A stretch of DNA of 64,000 nucleotides from Kibdelosporangium aridum (GCF_900176515.1 NZ_FWXV01000013.1:248001-312000), one strand, 5' to 3'; shown: positions 1 to 11,718, numbered from the stretch's first letter. The notes: a model not told the origin generated them from the letters alone. Numbers and translations: made by a program.

Positions 1-358
1 GGCCGTACACCATGAACGAGACCAACGACTTCATCACCGAGCCGATGGTCTGTGCCCGCTGCTGGCGCCGCTCGGACACCAGCGCGCCCACGGCCTGCGG
101 CGCGCGCTCCTTGAGCGGGCGCAGCAGACGAGGGGTTTTGCCGTTGCTGGCGCCACGGGCGAGCCGGTCGATTGCGCGACGCGCCACAAAGCGGATGACG
201 ACCGCCACCAGCAGGATGATCAGGATCCGCAGCGGGGCGTTGGCCAGCCAGTTCACCGCGCCCGACAGCCAGGCGTTGCCGGTCATGTCGAACACCGCAC
301 GACACAGCGTGCCGACGTCGTTTACGCAGGTAGGGGGCTGGAGGCCTAGTGTGTTCAT
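1..358 (-). CDS. MscS-family mechanosensitive channel, N-terminal part (cut by window edge)
   Basis: The reverse strand reads from an ATG at 358 for 119 codons without a stop and runs off the left edge. One hydrophobic helix lies at about residues 43-58 (LRILIILLVAVVIRFV), followed by a basic stretch and then RAQTIGSVMKSLVSF, the arrangement that precedes the pore-lining helix in MscS-type small-conductance channels. Such channels open under membrane tension and release osmolytes. The pore and beta domains lie outside the window. The neighbouring HNH gene is divergent. The family call rests on this short N-terminal stretch, so it is moderately secure. Confidence 0.6.
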   Translation of the reverse strand, partial: MNTLGLQPPTCVNDVGTLCRAVFDMTGNAWLSGAVNWLANAPLRILIILLVAVVIRFVARRAIDRLARGASNGKTPRLLRPLKERAPQAVGALVSERRQQRAQTIGSVMKSLVSFMVYG

Positions 359-531
359 CGATCCGATCTCGCGAGTGGGGACGAGGTCACGCGGCAAGGC
401 TATGGCGCACGCGTTCAGCAGGCGTTCACGGGGGTTTTGACGAACCGGGACGTGACACGTATGTCAACACACGTGCGCGAGGGGTGTGGTTTGTGGTCGA
501 CTATGCCTTGCACCCCGGTGGAGGTGGTCGC

Positions 532-1206
532 GTGCCCGACCGAAAACCGACTCCGATAAGCGACGTGAAACTCGGTGCAACCGGCACCGGGAGCGCGTCG
601 CTGACAGCGCTGCCTACGCAACTGCCAGTGGCGGAGCAGCGTTCGGCGTCGACAGTAGCCACAGGGCCACCTGTGCCCACGGTTCCTTCGTGGGGCCGTC
701 GCAGGGTCCTGTTACTCAATGCCACGTTCGAGCCGCTCACAGCCCTGCCGCTACGGCGAGCCGTGGTGCTCGTCGTCTGTGGCAAAGCTGAGGTCGTGCA
801 CGGTGATCCAACCGGAATCGTGATGCATTCCGCCACGTCCAGCGTGGAGATCCCGTCGGTGATCAGGCTCAGCAACTACGTGCGCGTGCCCTACCGCGGG
901 CGCGTGCCGTTGACTCGTGCCGGCTTGATGCACCGAGACCGCTACAGATGTGCCTACTGTGGCGGCCGGGCGGAAACTATAGATCATGTCGTGCCGCGCA
1001 GTCGTGGGGGTCCCCACACGTGGCAGAACTGCGTGGCCAGTTGCGCGAAGTGCAATCACAAGAAGGCCGACAAGCTGCTCAGTGAACTGGGGTGGCGCCT
1101 GCGGGTAGTACCGGCGGCGCCACGCGGACCGCACTGGCGCCTGCTGGCCGGGGTGGCCGACGCCGATCCGCTGTGGCTGCCTTACCTGGGCGAGCCCGCC
1201 GCTTAG
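532..1206 (+). CDS. HNH endonuclease (Rv2469c-type)
   Basis: Predicted 224-residue nuclease. The C-terminal half holds a zinc-structured HNH fold: CAYC at residues 140-143, the catalytic IDHVVPRSRGG segment with D151-H152, and CAKCNHKK at 171-178 supplying the second Cys pair and the metal-binding N/H. The first 50 residues are Ser/Thr/Pro-rich and look disordered. I chose the GTG at 532 because a GGTGGAGG ribosome-binding site lies just upstream; the open frame extends further back but with atypical composition. A stand-alone HNH protein at this position next to pepN is conserved in mycobacteria. Its DNA target is not known, and neither restriction nor mobile-intron context is visible. Confidence 0.85.
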   Translation: MPDRKPTPISDVKLGATGTGSASLTALPTQLPVAEQRSASTVATGPPVPTVPSWGRRRVLLLNATFEPLTALPLRRAVVLVVCGKAEVVHGDPTGIVMHSATSSVEIPSVIRLSNYVRVPYRGRVPLTRAGLMHRDRYRCAYCGGRAETIDHVVPRSRGGPHTWQNCVASCAKCNHKKADKLLSELGWRLRVVPAAPRGPHWRLLAGVADADPLWLPYLGEPAA

Positions 1207-1215
1207 CGGCAAGCC

Positions 1216-1617
1216 TCAGGACGTAACGCGCGTACCCGCGGTGACACGAGTCCCGCGGGTCACACGGGTGCCCCGAGTGACGCGGGTACCGCAGGTCACG
1301 CGGGTGCCTTCGCGGGTGACACGAGTACCGGCGGTGACGCGGGTGCCTTCACGCGTCACGCGAGTTCCTTCACGGGTGACGCGGGTGCCTGCCGTGACCC
1401 GTGTGCCACGCGTCACACGAGTACCCCGGGTAACCCTGGTGCCACAGGTGACCCGCGTACCTTCTGCGTGAGCGGTCACCCTCGTTCCCCTGGTGACACG
1501 GGTGCCACGAGTGACTGTGGTGCCGGCAGTGACACGAGTGCCCTCGGCGAAGCCATCACACAGCGCAGCGAACAGAGCGTCGATGGTCGCCTGATTGGGG
1601 GTCGTCATCGTGGTCAT
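1216..1617 (-). CDS. Hexapeptide-repeat protein, (G-T-R-V-T-x)n, function unknown
   Basis: A 133-residue protein starting at the ATG at 1617, preceded by a strong GAGGAGG ribosome-binding site. Residues 1-26 form a short head (MTTMTTPNQATIDALFAALC, then DGFAEG) that could be an amphipathic helix. The rest is about 17 units of GTRVT plus Arg, Ala or Cys, with occasional REG or AHAEG spacers. A block of five units (C, R, R, A types) occurs twice. Codons vary widely between units: Gly uses GGT/GGG/GGC/GGA, Arg CGN and AGG, Val GTT/GTC/GTG. That argues the protein sequence, not just the DNA, is maintained. The period of six with Val at one position and Thr four later partly fits the left-handed beta-helix hexapeptide rule, so a small beta-solenoid is my inference. 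It is not recognised as any named family. It sits inside an otherwise conserved gene block. Confidence 0.7.
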   Translation of the reverse strand: MTTMTTPNQATIDALFAALCDGFAEGTRVTAGTTVTRGTRVTRGTRVTAHAEGTRVTCGTRVTRGTRVTRGTRVTAGTRVTREGTRVTREGTRVTAGTRVTREGTRVTCGTRVTRGTRVTRGTRVTAGTRVTS

Positions 1618-2171
1618 GTCGGGGCCTCCTCGTGACTCAAATGTGAGAAGTAGTGCTTCGAGCGGGGTCCGCAAGGTCCGTACAGGTGAAAGTTATGGGT
1701 CGCTCGACAAACTCGCAAGCCGTCAAGAGAGTCCAACCGTTCGGTTTGGGATCGATGCGGCCGTTCGCCACCACAGACTCCGCCGCGCGCGGGACATACC
1801 CGGCAGTCACATGGCGCATACGGGTTACCAAGACCGCAGGACATACAACTGTCCGGAATCGGAACGCTCCCAGTGAGTGACACATGCCCGCCTCGCTCGA
1901 GCCGGTTGTCCAGCCTTGGAACCGATTGGCTCTCAAGCCGGTTGTCCAGCCTTGGAACTGACTGGCTCTCAAGCTGGTCGTGCAGCCTGGAACCGATCGA
2001 CTCTCGAGCCGGTCGTGCAGCCTTGGAACCGATTGACTGCCGCGTTCGTTGCCGAGTTCGGAAGGCGTGCGCGCGGCGGCGTCTTCTTCGTCGGTGCGGG
2101 CGTTCGCCGCGGCGGTTTGGCCTACCGGGCCCAACGCGCCCTTGTGGACCAGGGTCGGATACCTTTAGCGC
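1618..2171. other. Intergenic region, about 550 bp, with a minisatellite
   Basis: No convincing gene is seen here. Open frames exist on both strands, but none has a ribosome-binding site, recognisable domain or plausible composition. The left part presumably carries the promoter of the repeat-protein gene. The middle carries the 36-bp tandem array described separately. The right part leads to the GTG of the ctaJ-like gene. Confidence 0.6.
1894..2036. repeat. 36-bp tandem repeat, 4 copies
   Basis: Four head-to-tail units at 1894-1929, 1930-1965, 1966-2000 (35 bp, one base deleted) and 2001-2036. The shared core reads CTCTCAAGCCGGTTGTCCAG then CCTTGGAACCGATTGG, with a few substitutions per copy. 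The single-base deletion in copy three breaks any reading frame through the array, so it is unlikely to encode protein. There are no spacers between units, which rules out a CRISPR array. Confidence 0.85.
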
Positions 2172-2423
2172 GTGAGCCCGGTCGAGACAGTTCTCGTCTT
2201 CGTAGTGATCCCGGCGGCCATCTACGGCGCCGTGGCGTTGCTGACGCTGCGCGAGCGTGCCGCCAAGACCCCGAGGTACCGCCCAGGACAGGACTGGGAC
2301 TACCCGCCTGTCTGGTGGACGGCCAACCCGGCAGGTGCGGCGCAGCCGGCGCACGCGACGGACGAAGAAGACACCGCGCAGCACGCGCGGACCGCTTGGG
2401 GAGGTGCCCGTGGCAGCTGGTGA
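2172..2423 (+). CDS. ctaJ: CtaJ-like aa3 cytochrome oxidase accessory subunit
   Basis: An 83-residue single-span membrane protein. Residues 5-25 are hydrophobic (TVLVFVVIPAAIYGAVALLT), followed by a charged RERAAK stretch and a conserved-looking tail around YRPGQDWDYPPVWWTANP. In mycobacteria a small protein of this form, encoded beside the DUF5130 gene and pepN, was found as a subunit of the III2-IV2 respiratory supercomplex, and I make the call on size, sequence style and position. The GTG at 2172 has no clear Shine-Dalgarno site and may be leaderless. The gene overlaps the next one by 14 nt, indicating one transcript. Confidence 0.6.
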   Translation: MSPVETVLVFVVIPAAIYGAVALLTLRERAAKTPRYRPGQDWDYPPVWWTANPAGAAQPAHATDEEDTAQHARTAWGGARGSW

Positions 2424-2907
2424 GGTCGTCAAGGCCGGACCGGTCATCGACGAGTCGCAGCTTCCGGAGGGCACAGTGGTCACGGCCACTGGCCGGATCT
2501 CCGCGGCCAAGGCCTTCGAGGAAGCCAAGCCCGCGCTGCCGTTCACCCCGGTCCAGCTGTCCCGGTTGGACGAAGCGCTGACGCTGGCCTCCCGCGCGGC
2601 GGGTCTGTCCTTCAGCGTCTACCTCGGACCGCTCGGCGACGGCAAGAACGCCGACACGCGGGTCGAGGCCGAGCTGCTGCACGCGTCCACTGAGGACCCC
2701 AGCCACGCCGCGCTGATCGCCGTCTCACCCGGACAGCGCGTGGTGGAGATCGTCACCGGCGAGGAGGCGTCCCGCCGCCTGCCCGACCGCGGCCTCAAGC
2801 TGGTCGTGATGGCACTGGTCGCGTCCTTCAAGGAAGGCGACCTGGTCGGTGGACTGGTCAGCGGCCTGCGCATGCTCGCCGACCAGGCAGGCACACCCGC
2901 CCACTGA
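2410..2907 (+). CDS. DUF5130 family protein (Rv2468c-type)
   Basis: A 165-residue soluble protein without signal peptide or membrane span. The GTG at 2410 follows a GGGAGG site and lies inside the 3' end of the ctaJ-like gene. Features include FSVYLGPLGD near residue 75, a REVEIVTGEE-like strand (VVEIVTGEEASRRLPD) near 115, and a hydrophobic C-terminal helix. The pattern and position match the DUF5130 proteins found next to pepN in mycobacteria. It has some resemblance to TPM-domain proteins, but I cannot establish that. Biochemical function is unknown. Transcription probably ends at the hairpin that follows. Confidence 0.65.
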   Translation: MAAGEVVKAGPVIDESQLPEGTVVTATGRISAAKAFEEAKPALPFTPVQLSRLDEALTLASRAAGLSFSVYLGPLGDGKNADTRVEAELLHASTEDPSHAALIAVSPGQRVVEIVTGEEASRRLPDRGLKLVVMALVASFKEGDLVGGLVSGLRMLADQAGTPAH

Positions 2908-2918
2908 GGACTGACGTG

Positions 2919-2960
2919 AAAAGCGTCAGGGCCGCCCGCGGGCGGCCCTGACGCTTTTTC
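2919..2960. terminator. Bidirectional intrinsic terminator
   Basis: A perfect 15-bp stem (AGCGTCAGGGCCGCC at 2922-2936 paired with 2941-2955) closes on a CGCG loop, flanked by A4 on the left and T5 on the right. It lies between the convergent DUF5130 and pepN genes and can serve both. Confidence 0.9.
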
Positions 2961-5525
<2,565 letters not shown>

Positions 5526-5616
5526 TGATCACCTCAGGTTCGGGGCTGGTATTTGACAACGGTATCCAATCACGCCTGACGGGAAGATGTAGACGGCCGA
5601 TCCGGTTGTGCGAGAC

Positions 5617-6246
5617 ATGAGCGCCCATGCCGACAACGCTGCCCGTACGCAGGTCGATTTCTACTTCGACCCGACGTGTCCGTTCGCCTGGATCTCGTCA
5701 CGGTGGATCCTCGAGGTGGAAAAGCACCGCGACATCGACCTGAGGTTCCGCGTGATGAGCCTCGCGGTCCTCAACGAAGGCCGTGACCTGCCCGAGGACT
5801 ACCGCAAGTTCCTGGACAAAGCCTGGGGGCCGGTCCGAGTGGCCATCGCCGCCGCCCAGCTCAAGGGCGAGGAAGTGCTGCGCGACCTGTACACCGCGCT
5901 CGGCACCAGGTTCCACAACCAGGGCCGCAGGGACGACTACGACCAGGTCATCCTGGAGGCCCTTGAGGAGGTCGGCCTGCCCGCGGAACTCGCGAAGGCG
6001 GCTGACAGCGCGGACTACGACGAGGCCCTGCGCAAGAGCCACCACGAGGGCATGGACCCGGTCGGGATGGACGTGGGCACGCCCACCATCCACATCGACG
6101 GTGTCGCGTTCTTCGGCCCTGTGCTCAACAGCATCCCGCGCGGCCAGCAGGCCCTCGACGTGTTCGACGGCGCCAAGCTGCTGGCGAGCTACCCGAACTT
6201 CTTCGAGCTCAAGCGCACCCGCACGGGTGAGCTGAACTTCGACTGA
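5617..6246 (+). CDS. DsbA-family mycothiol-dependent reductase (Rv2466c/Mrx2-like)
   Basis: A 209-residue thioredoxin-fold protein with DsbA-type helical insertion. The active-site region reads DPTCPFAWISSRW at about residues 16-28. The Mycobacterium tuberculosis homologue Rv2466c, which reduces substrates with mycothiol and activates nitro-prodrugs, has CPWC here; this protein keeps only the first Cys. Other family signatures are present: HNQGR near residue 110, and VGTPTIHIDGVAFFGPVL near 155 with the cis-Pro. A monothiol form could still work through a mixed disulfide with mycothiol. ATG 5617 is preferred; a GTG at 5608 is an alternative. It is divergent from pepN, as in mycobacteria. Confidence 0.8.
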   Translation: MSAHADNAARTQVDFYFDPTCPFAWISSRWILEVEKHRDIDLRFRVMSLAVLNEGRDLPEDYRKFLDKAWGPVRVAIAAAQLKGEEVLRDLYTALGTRFHNQGRRDDYDQVILEALEEVGLPAELAKAADSADYDEALRKSHHEGMDPVGMDVGTPTIHIDGVAFFGPVLNSIPRGQQALDVFDGAKLLASYPNFFELKRTRTGELNFD

Positions 6247-6300
6247 CGTTCTAAGGTCGGTGGTGTCCTTGCGATGCCACCGACCTTCAAGGGAGTACCC

Positions 6301-7705
<1,405 letters not shown>

Positions 7706-7734
<29 letters not shown>

Positions 7735-8389
7735 GAATTTCCCGCTGGTGGGCAACGAAGTCCTTGCCGACCGGTGACCCGTGCCCGGGGACGACGACGT
7801 CGGGATCCAGCGCCAGCAGGCGTTCCAGCGCCACCGGCCACTGGGTGATGTCGCCGTCCCCGAAGGACTCTTCGATGAACTCGGGGTGTTCGACCAGATC
7901 ACCCGCGAACACCGTCGCGGTGTCCGTGACCTCGATCACGGTGTCGCAGAACGAATGCCCGGGCCCGAAGTGGTGCAGGACGACCGTTCGCCCGCCGAGG
8001 CCGATCTCGGCCCGGCCGGCGAAGGTCCTCGTCGGTGCGACCAGTTCGGACTCCTCGATGGCCGTGGCCATCTCCGGCTTGCCTTCGTCCCGGTACCGCT
8101 GGGCCCACACGGCTCGTTCGGACTCCTCGAACCGGAAGTTCTCGTGCGCCCACACTTCGCACGGCGTGAAGGCACCCGTGCCGTAGTAGTGGTCGAAATG
8201 GTTGTGCGTGTACACGACCTGCCACGGCTTCGACGTGATCTCCCGGATCTGCCCGGCCAACGCGGCGCCCTGCACGTGATCGCCGGGTGTGTCGATCACC
8301 AGGCACGTGTCGTCGCCGATCACGAGACCCGTGGTCAGGTCGAGCTCCTCATGCCTGATGGCGTAGACACGGTCGGAGACCTCGATCAC
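7706..8389 (-). CDS. Metallo-beta-lactamase fold hydrolase
   Basis: A 227-residue MBL-fold protein. The zinc signature THNHFDHYYG lies near residue 68, a later HFGPGHSFCDT segment supplies the next histidine, AGDLVEHP supplies the bridging Asp, and VVPGHGSPVG the last His. All five metal ligands of a binuclear site appear present. The GTG at 8389 overlaps the TGA of the upstream ComB-like gene (GTGA), so the two are translationally coupled. The substrate is unknown; it could be a thioester, lactone or phosphoester. The 3' end runs 29 nt into the convergent aldehyde dehydrogenase gene. Confidence 0.85.
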
Positions 8390-9075
8390 TGGAACACGCC
8401 GTTCACCAGAGTCGGCGTGGCCTTGCTGACGTTGACCTGGCCCGCCAGGGCGATGTCCTCCGAGAGGCCCCTGGCACCCAGTTCGAGACCGGAACCACAA
8501 CCACCCAGCAACTCCGCCAAGTACGGCTCGGCCGTGCGGTAGGACGTTGCGGCGAACGCGGCCTCGGGCGAAGCCGGGCTGTAGCCCTCAGCCAGCAACG
8601 CCGACACGATCGCGCCCGCACCCAGGTAGTCCTCCATGGCCACCCGCATCGGGCCGGACTTCTGCCGCTCGTGGAAGTTCACGCCCCACTGCTCACCCGC
8701 GGGGATGACACCGATCGGACCGCGGTCAGCCAGGTCGATCGCCTTGTCGGCGACCGCGGCGGCGTTGCGCAGACACCCGGCCATCACCCGGGTCTGCTGC
8801 CCGGCCCGCTCGCACAGCCTGCCCCCGTTCGGGGAGGTGAACGTGAGCTCGGTGCCCGCTTGGACGGACTTGAGTTCACTTGGACGTTTCAACCCGGTTG
8901 TCTCCGCGGTGGGCGCTTTCACCACGACCCGCGCGCCTTGGCCCACAGCCAGGTCGATCGAGGTGGTGAAGCTCAACACATCGACGATGATCAGTACCGT
9001 GCAGTGCGGGGCCAGCGCCTCGACGCCCGGCAAACCCCATTCCATCCGTACGCCGAAGCCGTCCTGAGTGAACAT
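8386..9075 (-). CDS. 2-phosphosulfolactate phosphatase (ComB) family protein
   Basis: A 229-residue protein with the ComB-type signature IIVDVLSFTTSIDLA near residue 35 and TSPNGGRLCE near 80, where ComB enzymes bind Mg2+ and the phosphosubstrate. In methanogens ComB makes sulfolactate for coenzyme M, which is not expected here; actinobacterial members are uncharacterised, so the exact reaction is open. The ATG at 9075 is chosen because the protein then begins just before the conserved core. It forms a two-gene unit with the MBL hydrolase and is divergent from rpiB with only 41 bp between starts. Confidence 0.65.
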   Translation of the reverse strand: MFTQDGFGVRMEWGLPGVEALAPHCTVLIIVDVLSFTTSIDLAVGQGARVVVKAPTAETTGLKRPSELKSVQAGTELTFTSPNGGRLCERAGQQTRVMAGCLRNAAAVADKAIDLADRGPIGVIPAGEQWGVNFHERQKSGPMRVAMEDYLGAGAIVSALLAEGYSPASPEAAFAATSYRTAEPYLAELLGGCGSGLELGARGLSEDIALAGQVNVSKATPTLVNGVFQ

Positions 9076-9116
9076 GCGCCCAGCCTGCCAGTCCCGTCCA
9101 TGGCACACTTCGGCGC

Positions 9117-9584
9117 GTGCGTGTGTATCTCGGAAGTGACCATGCCGGTTACGAGCTGAAGACGTATCTGGTGGACCACCTCAAGCAGGCGGGCCACGAG
9201 GTGATCGACGTGGGTCCGCACGTCTACGACGCGCAGGACGACTACCCGCCGTTCTGCATCGAGGCCGCCCGGCGCGTCGTCGCCGACGAAGGCAGCCTCG
9301 GCGTCGTCATCGGCGGCTCGGGCAACGGCGAGCAGATCGCGGCGAACAAGGTCGAGGGCTGCCGCGCGGCCCTGGCCTACAACGTCGAAACCGCCGAACT
9401 GGGCCGTAAGCACAACAACGCCCAAGTAGTGGCGCTCGGTGGGCGGATGCACTCCGAGGAGGAGGCGGCCACGATCGTCGAGGCCTTCCTCGCCACGGAA
9501 TTCGAAGGCGGCAGGCACCAACGCCGGGTCGATCTGATCTCGGACTACGAGCGCACGGGGACGCCACCGGCGTTGCCCGAGTAG
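9117..9584 (+). CDS. rpiB: Ribose-5-phosphate isomerase B
   Basis: A 155-residue RpiB/LacAB-type isomerase interconverting ribose 5-phosphate and ribulose 5-phosphate in the non-oxidative pentose phosphate pathway. The N-terminus MRVYLGSDHAGYELK carries the phosphate/substrate motif, GSGNGEQIAANK near residue 70 forms the anion hole, and HNNAQVVALGGR near 100 completes the site. The GTG at 9117 has no Shine-Dalgarno sequence and a very short divergent promoter region, so leaderless translation is likely. Length matches mycobacterial RpiB (about 160). It is followed 12 nt later by the glycosylase gene, an arrangement kept in Mycobacterium. Confidence 0.95.
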   Translation: MRVYLGSDHAGYELKTYLVDHLKQAGHEVIDVGPHVYDAQDDYPPFCIEAARRVVADEGSLGVVIGGSGNGEQIAANKVEGCRAALAYNVETAELGRKHNNAQVVALGGRMHSEEEAATIVEAFLATEFEGGRHQRRVDLISDYERTGTPPALPE

Positions 9585-9596
9585 ACTCCATGGCAA

Positions 9597-10406
9597 ATGC
9601 CTGAAGGTCATACGCTGCACCGGCATGCCCGGATGCACCACCGTCGTCACGCCGGATACCCGGTCGCGGTTTCCAGCCCACAGGGCCGGTTCGCCGCCCA
9701 AGCGTCCATTCTGGACGGCCGGAAACTGGTGCGCGCGGAAGCGCATGGAAAGCACCTGTTCCACGTATACGGCCCGGACGCGATCGTGCACGTCCACCTG
9801 GGCCTGGCCGGGATCTTCGACGAGCGCAAACTGCCGCTGCTCGACCCGGTCGGCCAGGTCCGGATGCGGGTCGTGGGTCGTACACATTGGACAGACCTGC
9901 GCGGCCCGGCGGCCTGTGAACTCTGGACCGAGGACCAGGTCATGGCGCTGCGGGCGCGGCTGGGTCCCGACCCGCTGCGCCGGGACGCCGATCCGGAGAA
10001 GGCGTGGCACCGGATTTCCCGCTCCCGGGTGCCGTTGGCCGCGTTGCTGATGGATCAGGCGGTGATCTCCGGGGTCGGCAACGTGTACCGGGCGGAAATC
10101 CTGTTCCGGCACGGTGTTCCGCCGATGACCCCGGGCAAGGAGGTCGATCCCACGCAGTTCAAGGAGATGTGGGTGGACCTCGTTGAGCTGATGAACTACG
10201 GCGTGAAAGCCGGGCAGATCGACACGGTCCGGCCCGAGCACATGCCCGAAGTGATGGGCCGCGAACCCCGCAAAGACGCCCACGGCGGCGAGGTCTACGT
10301 CTATCGGCGGGCCGGACTGCCGTGCTACCTCTGTGGAACCTCGATAGCGAAGGCGGAACTGGCGGGGCGCAACCTCTTCTGGTGCCCAACCTGCCAACCG
10401 GAGTAA
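9597..10406 (+). CDS. nei: Fpg/Nei-family DNA glycosylase (Nei1/Rv2464c-like)
   Basis: A 269-residue base-excision repair glycosylase/AP lyase. It starts PEGHTLHR, with catalytic Pro2 and Glu3 and the PEGHT form typical of Nei rather than Fpg (PELPE). The helix-two-turn-helix segment LLMDQAVISGVGNVYRAEIL is near residue 150, and a zinc finger (CYLCGTSIAKAEL...CPTC) closes the protein. It should excise oxidised pyrimidines. It directly follows rpiB, likely in one operon. Confidence 0.9.
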   Translation: MPEGHTLHRHARMHHRRHAGYPVAVSSPQGRFAAQASILDGRKLVRAEAHGKHLFHVYGPDAIVHVHLGLAGIFDERKLPLLDPVGQVRMRVVGRTHWTDLRGPAACELWTEDQVMALRARLGPDPLRRDADPEKAWHRISRSRVPLAALLMDQAVISGVGNVYRAEILFRHGVPPMTPGKEVDPTQFKEMWVDLVELMNYGVKAGQIDTVRPEHMPEVMGREPRKDAHGGEVYVYRRAGLPCYLCGTSIAKAELAGRNLFWCPTCQPE

Positions 10407-10462
10407 CGCGTTTCGCCTGATCAGCTCTGCGGCGCGCGAGTCGGGGCGGGTACCCGGCAAGC

Positions 10463-11110
10463 ATGATCCGTGCGATCCTCCCTGCCTTGCTGTTAGCCGG
10501 ATGCGCGGCACTGCCCGGTCCCAGCGTGCCTGTCGGCGGCGTCCCACCAGGCACTCCCGATGCCGCCACCGCTCGTACGCAGCTGGCGGCACTCGTTGTG
10601 CAGACACCGTTATCCCTCAGTGGTTACGAGCGTTCGTGCGAGAAAGCGTGTGTCTTCGGCCAGCCGTGGATGGACGTCGACGGCGACGGCTGTGATCAAC
10701 GGAGTCAGGTCCTTGCCCGTGACCTGACGAATGTCGAGCGCAAGGAAGGGCGCTGTGCCGTGAAGTCGGGCACGCTGCAGGACCCTTATACCGGTGAGAC
10801 TGTAAGTAGCGTGTCCAAGATCCAGATCGACCACGTTGTGCCGCTCGCCGAGATGTGGCGGTCGGGTGCGGCGAACTGGGACACCGGCCGCCGGACCGAG
10901 GCGGCCAACGATCTGCGTAACCTCGTTGCGGTTCAAGGGAAGACGAACCAGTCCAAGGGCGACCAGACTCCCGACCAATGGATGCCGCCCAACGCGGGGT
11001 ACGCGTGCGCCTACGCCCGTATCTATGTCGGGACCAAGGCCAGCTATTCCTTGACCACTACCGCGGCGGAACGTGCCGCCCTCGACAGTGCCCTGTCCAC
11101 ATGCACCTGA
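10463..11110 (+). CDS. Exported HNH nuclease lipoprotein (GmrSD/DUF1524-like)
   Basis: A 215-residue protein with a lipoprotein signal: MIRAILPALLLAGCAAL, with the lipobox LLAGC placing the lipidated Cys at 14. The mature domain carries DVDGDGCDQRSQVLARD near residue 75, the HNH core IQIDHVVPLAEMWRSGA near 122, and NDLRNLVAVQGKTNQSKGD near 150. These match the small secreted HNH nucleases of actinobacteria, which probably degrade extracellular DNA. Cys pairs (for example C52/C56, C70) could form disulfides, as expected outside the cell. The ATG at 10463 is supported by the signal peptide. Repeat-rich DNA follows. Confidence 0.85.
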   Translation: MIRAILPALLLAGCAALPGPSVPVGGVPPGTPDAATARTQLAALVVQTPLSLSGYERSCEKACVFGQPWMDVDGDGCDQRSQVLARDLTNVERKEGRCAVKSGTLQDPYTGETVSSVSKIQIDHVVPLAEMWRSGAANWDTGRRTEAANDLRNLVAVQGKTNQSKGDQTPDQWMPPNAGYACAYARIYVGTKASYSLTTTAAERAALDSALSTCT

Positions 11111-11118
11111 GTGCTGTG

Positions 11119-11400
11119 CTTCGAATGCTGCATTCTGAATTCAGCCGCCCTGCCCTGAGTGTTGGGTGCTGAAGGTTGCCTCCCGAACCGCATGCCGCGC
11201 CTTGAATGCTGCACTCTGAATTCAGATGCCCCGAGCGCTGTGCTTCGAATGCTGCACTCTGAATCCAGACGGGCCCCGAGCCCGCAGGCGAGTTCGCGGG
11301 CCCTCGAGTCCCTGACCCCCGGGCCCTCGAGCCCCGGGTCCCTGAGCACTGGGTGCTGTGTTCTGCGTGCTGAGCTTTAAATGCTGCACTCTGAATTCAG
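11119..11400. repeat. Short repeat family, four copies around CTGAATTCAG
   Basis: A 23-bp element, GAATGCTGCACTCTGAATTC plus AG, occurs at about 11122-11144, 11203-11225, 11245-11267 and 11379-11400, all in the same orientation with 1-2 mismatches. Each ends in the palindrome CTGAATTCAG (CTGAATCCAG in copy three). The DNA between copies is GC-rich, itself partly repetitive (GGGCCCTCGAG motifs), and encodes nothing convincing. The array sits between the HNH lipoprotein gene and the 57-bp array. Confidence 0.75.
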
Positions 11401-11471
11401 AACTCAGAGTTCGGTACTCAACATTCAGCCGCAACGACCGACATCCCGGAACCCAGGAACCCAAGCCCGCC

Positions 11472-11699
11472 ATCGGACCCCACCCACATGCAACGCAACC
11501 GCGGGCGGCCCGAACCGGACCACCCACTATCGGCCCCCACCACAACAACGCGACCGCGGGCGGGCCCGAAGCGGAGCGCCCACTATTCGACCCTGCCCCA
11601 CAGACAACGCGACGGCGAGCGACCGGAACCGGACCGCCCACTATCGGACCCCACCCACAAACAACGCAACGGCGGGCGGCCCGAACCGGACCGCCCGCC
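11472..11699. repeat. 57-bp tandem repeat, 4 copies
   Basis: Four adjacent units at 11472-11528, 11529-11584, 11585-11642 and 11643-11699, with lengths 57, 56, 58 and 57. Each begins ATCGGACCCCACCCACA or a variant and ends GAACCGGACCGCCCACT. The one-base length differences change frame from unit to unit, so the array is not a protein-coding repeat. Together with the preceding family it fills the 608-bp gap between two genes. Confidence 0.85.
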
Positions 11700-11718
11700 G
11701 TCAAGCGCTAGCTATCGA

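Noticed and set aside
1241..1471. Plus-strand frame of TRVPRV-type repeats opposite the hexapeptide gene
   Set aside because: It is the mirror reading of the repeat gene, has no ribosome-binding site and covers only part of the array; the minus-strand gene has a good start and a non-repetitive head.
1894..2036. Possible CRISPR array (36-bp repeats)
   Set aside because: The units are directly adjacent with no unique spacers and no cas genes are nearby.
1614..2546. Long minus-strand frame across the 36-bp repeat and the ctaJ/DUF5130 genes
   Set aside because: It is antisense to two genes with conserved position and the part over the repeat has no plausible composition.
8991..10607. Minus-strand frame over rpiB and the glycosylase gene
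   Set aside because: Both plus-strand genes have complete family motifs; the opposite frame has none.
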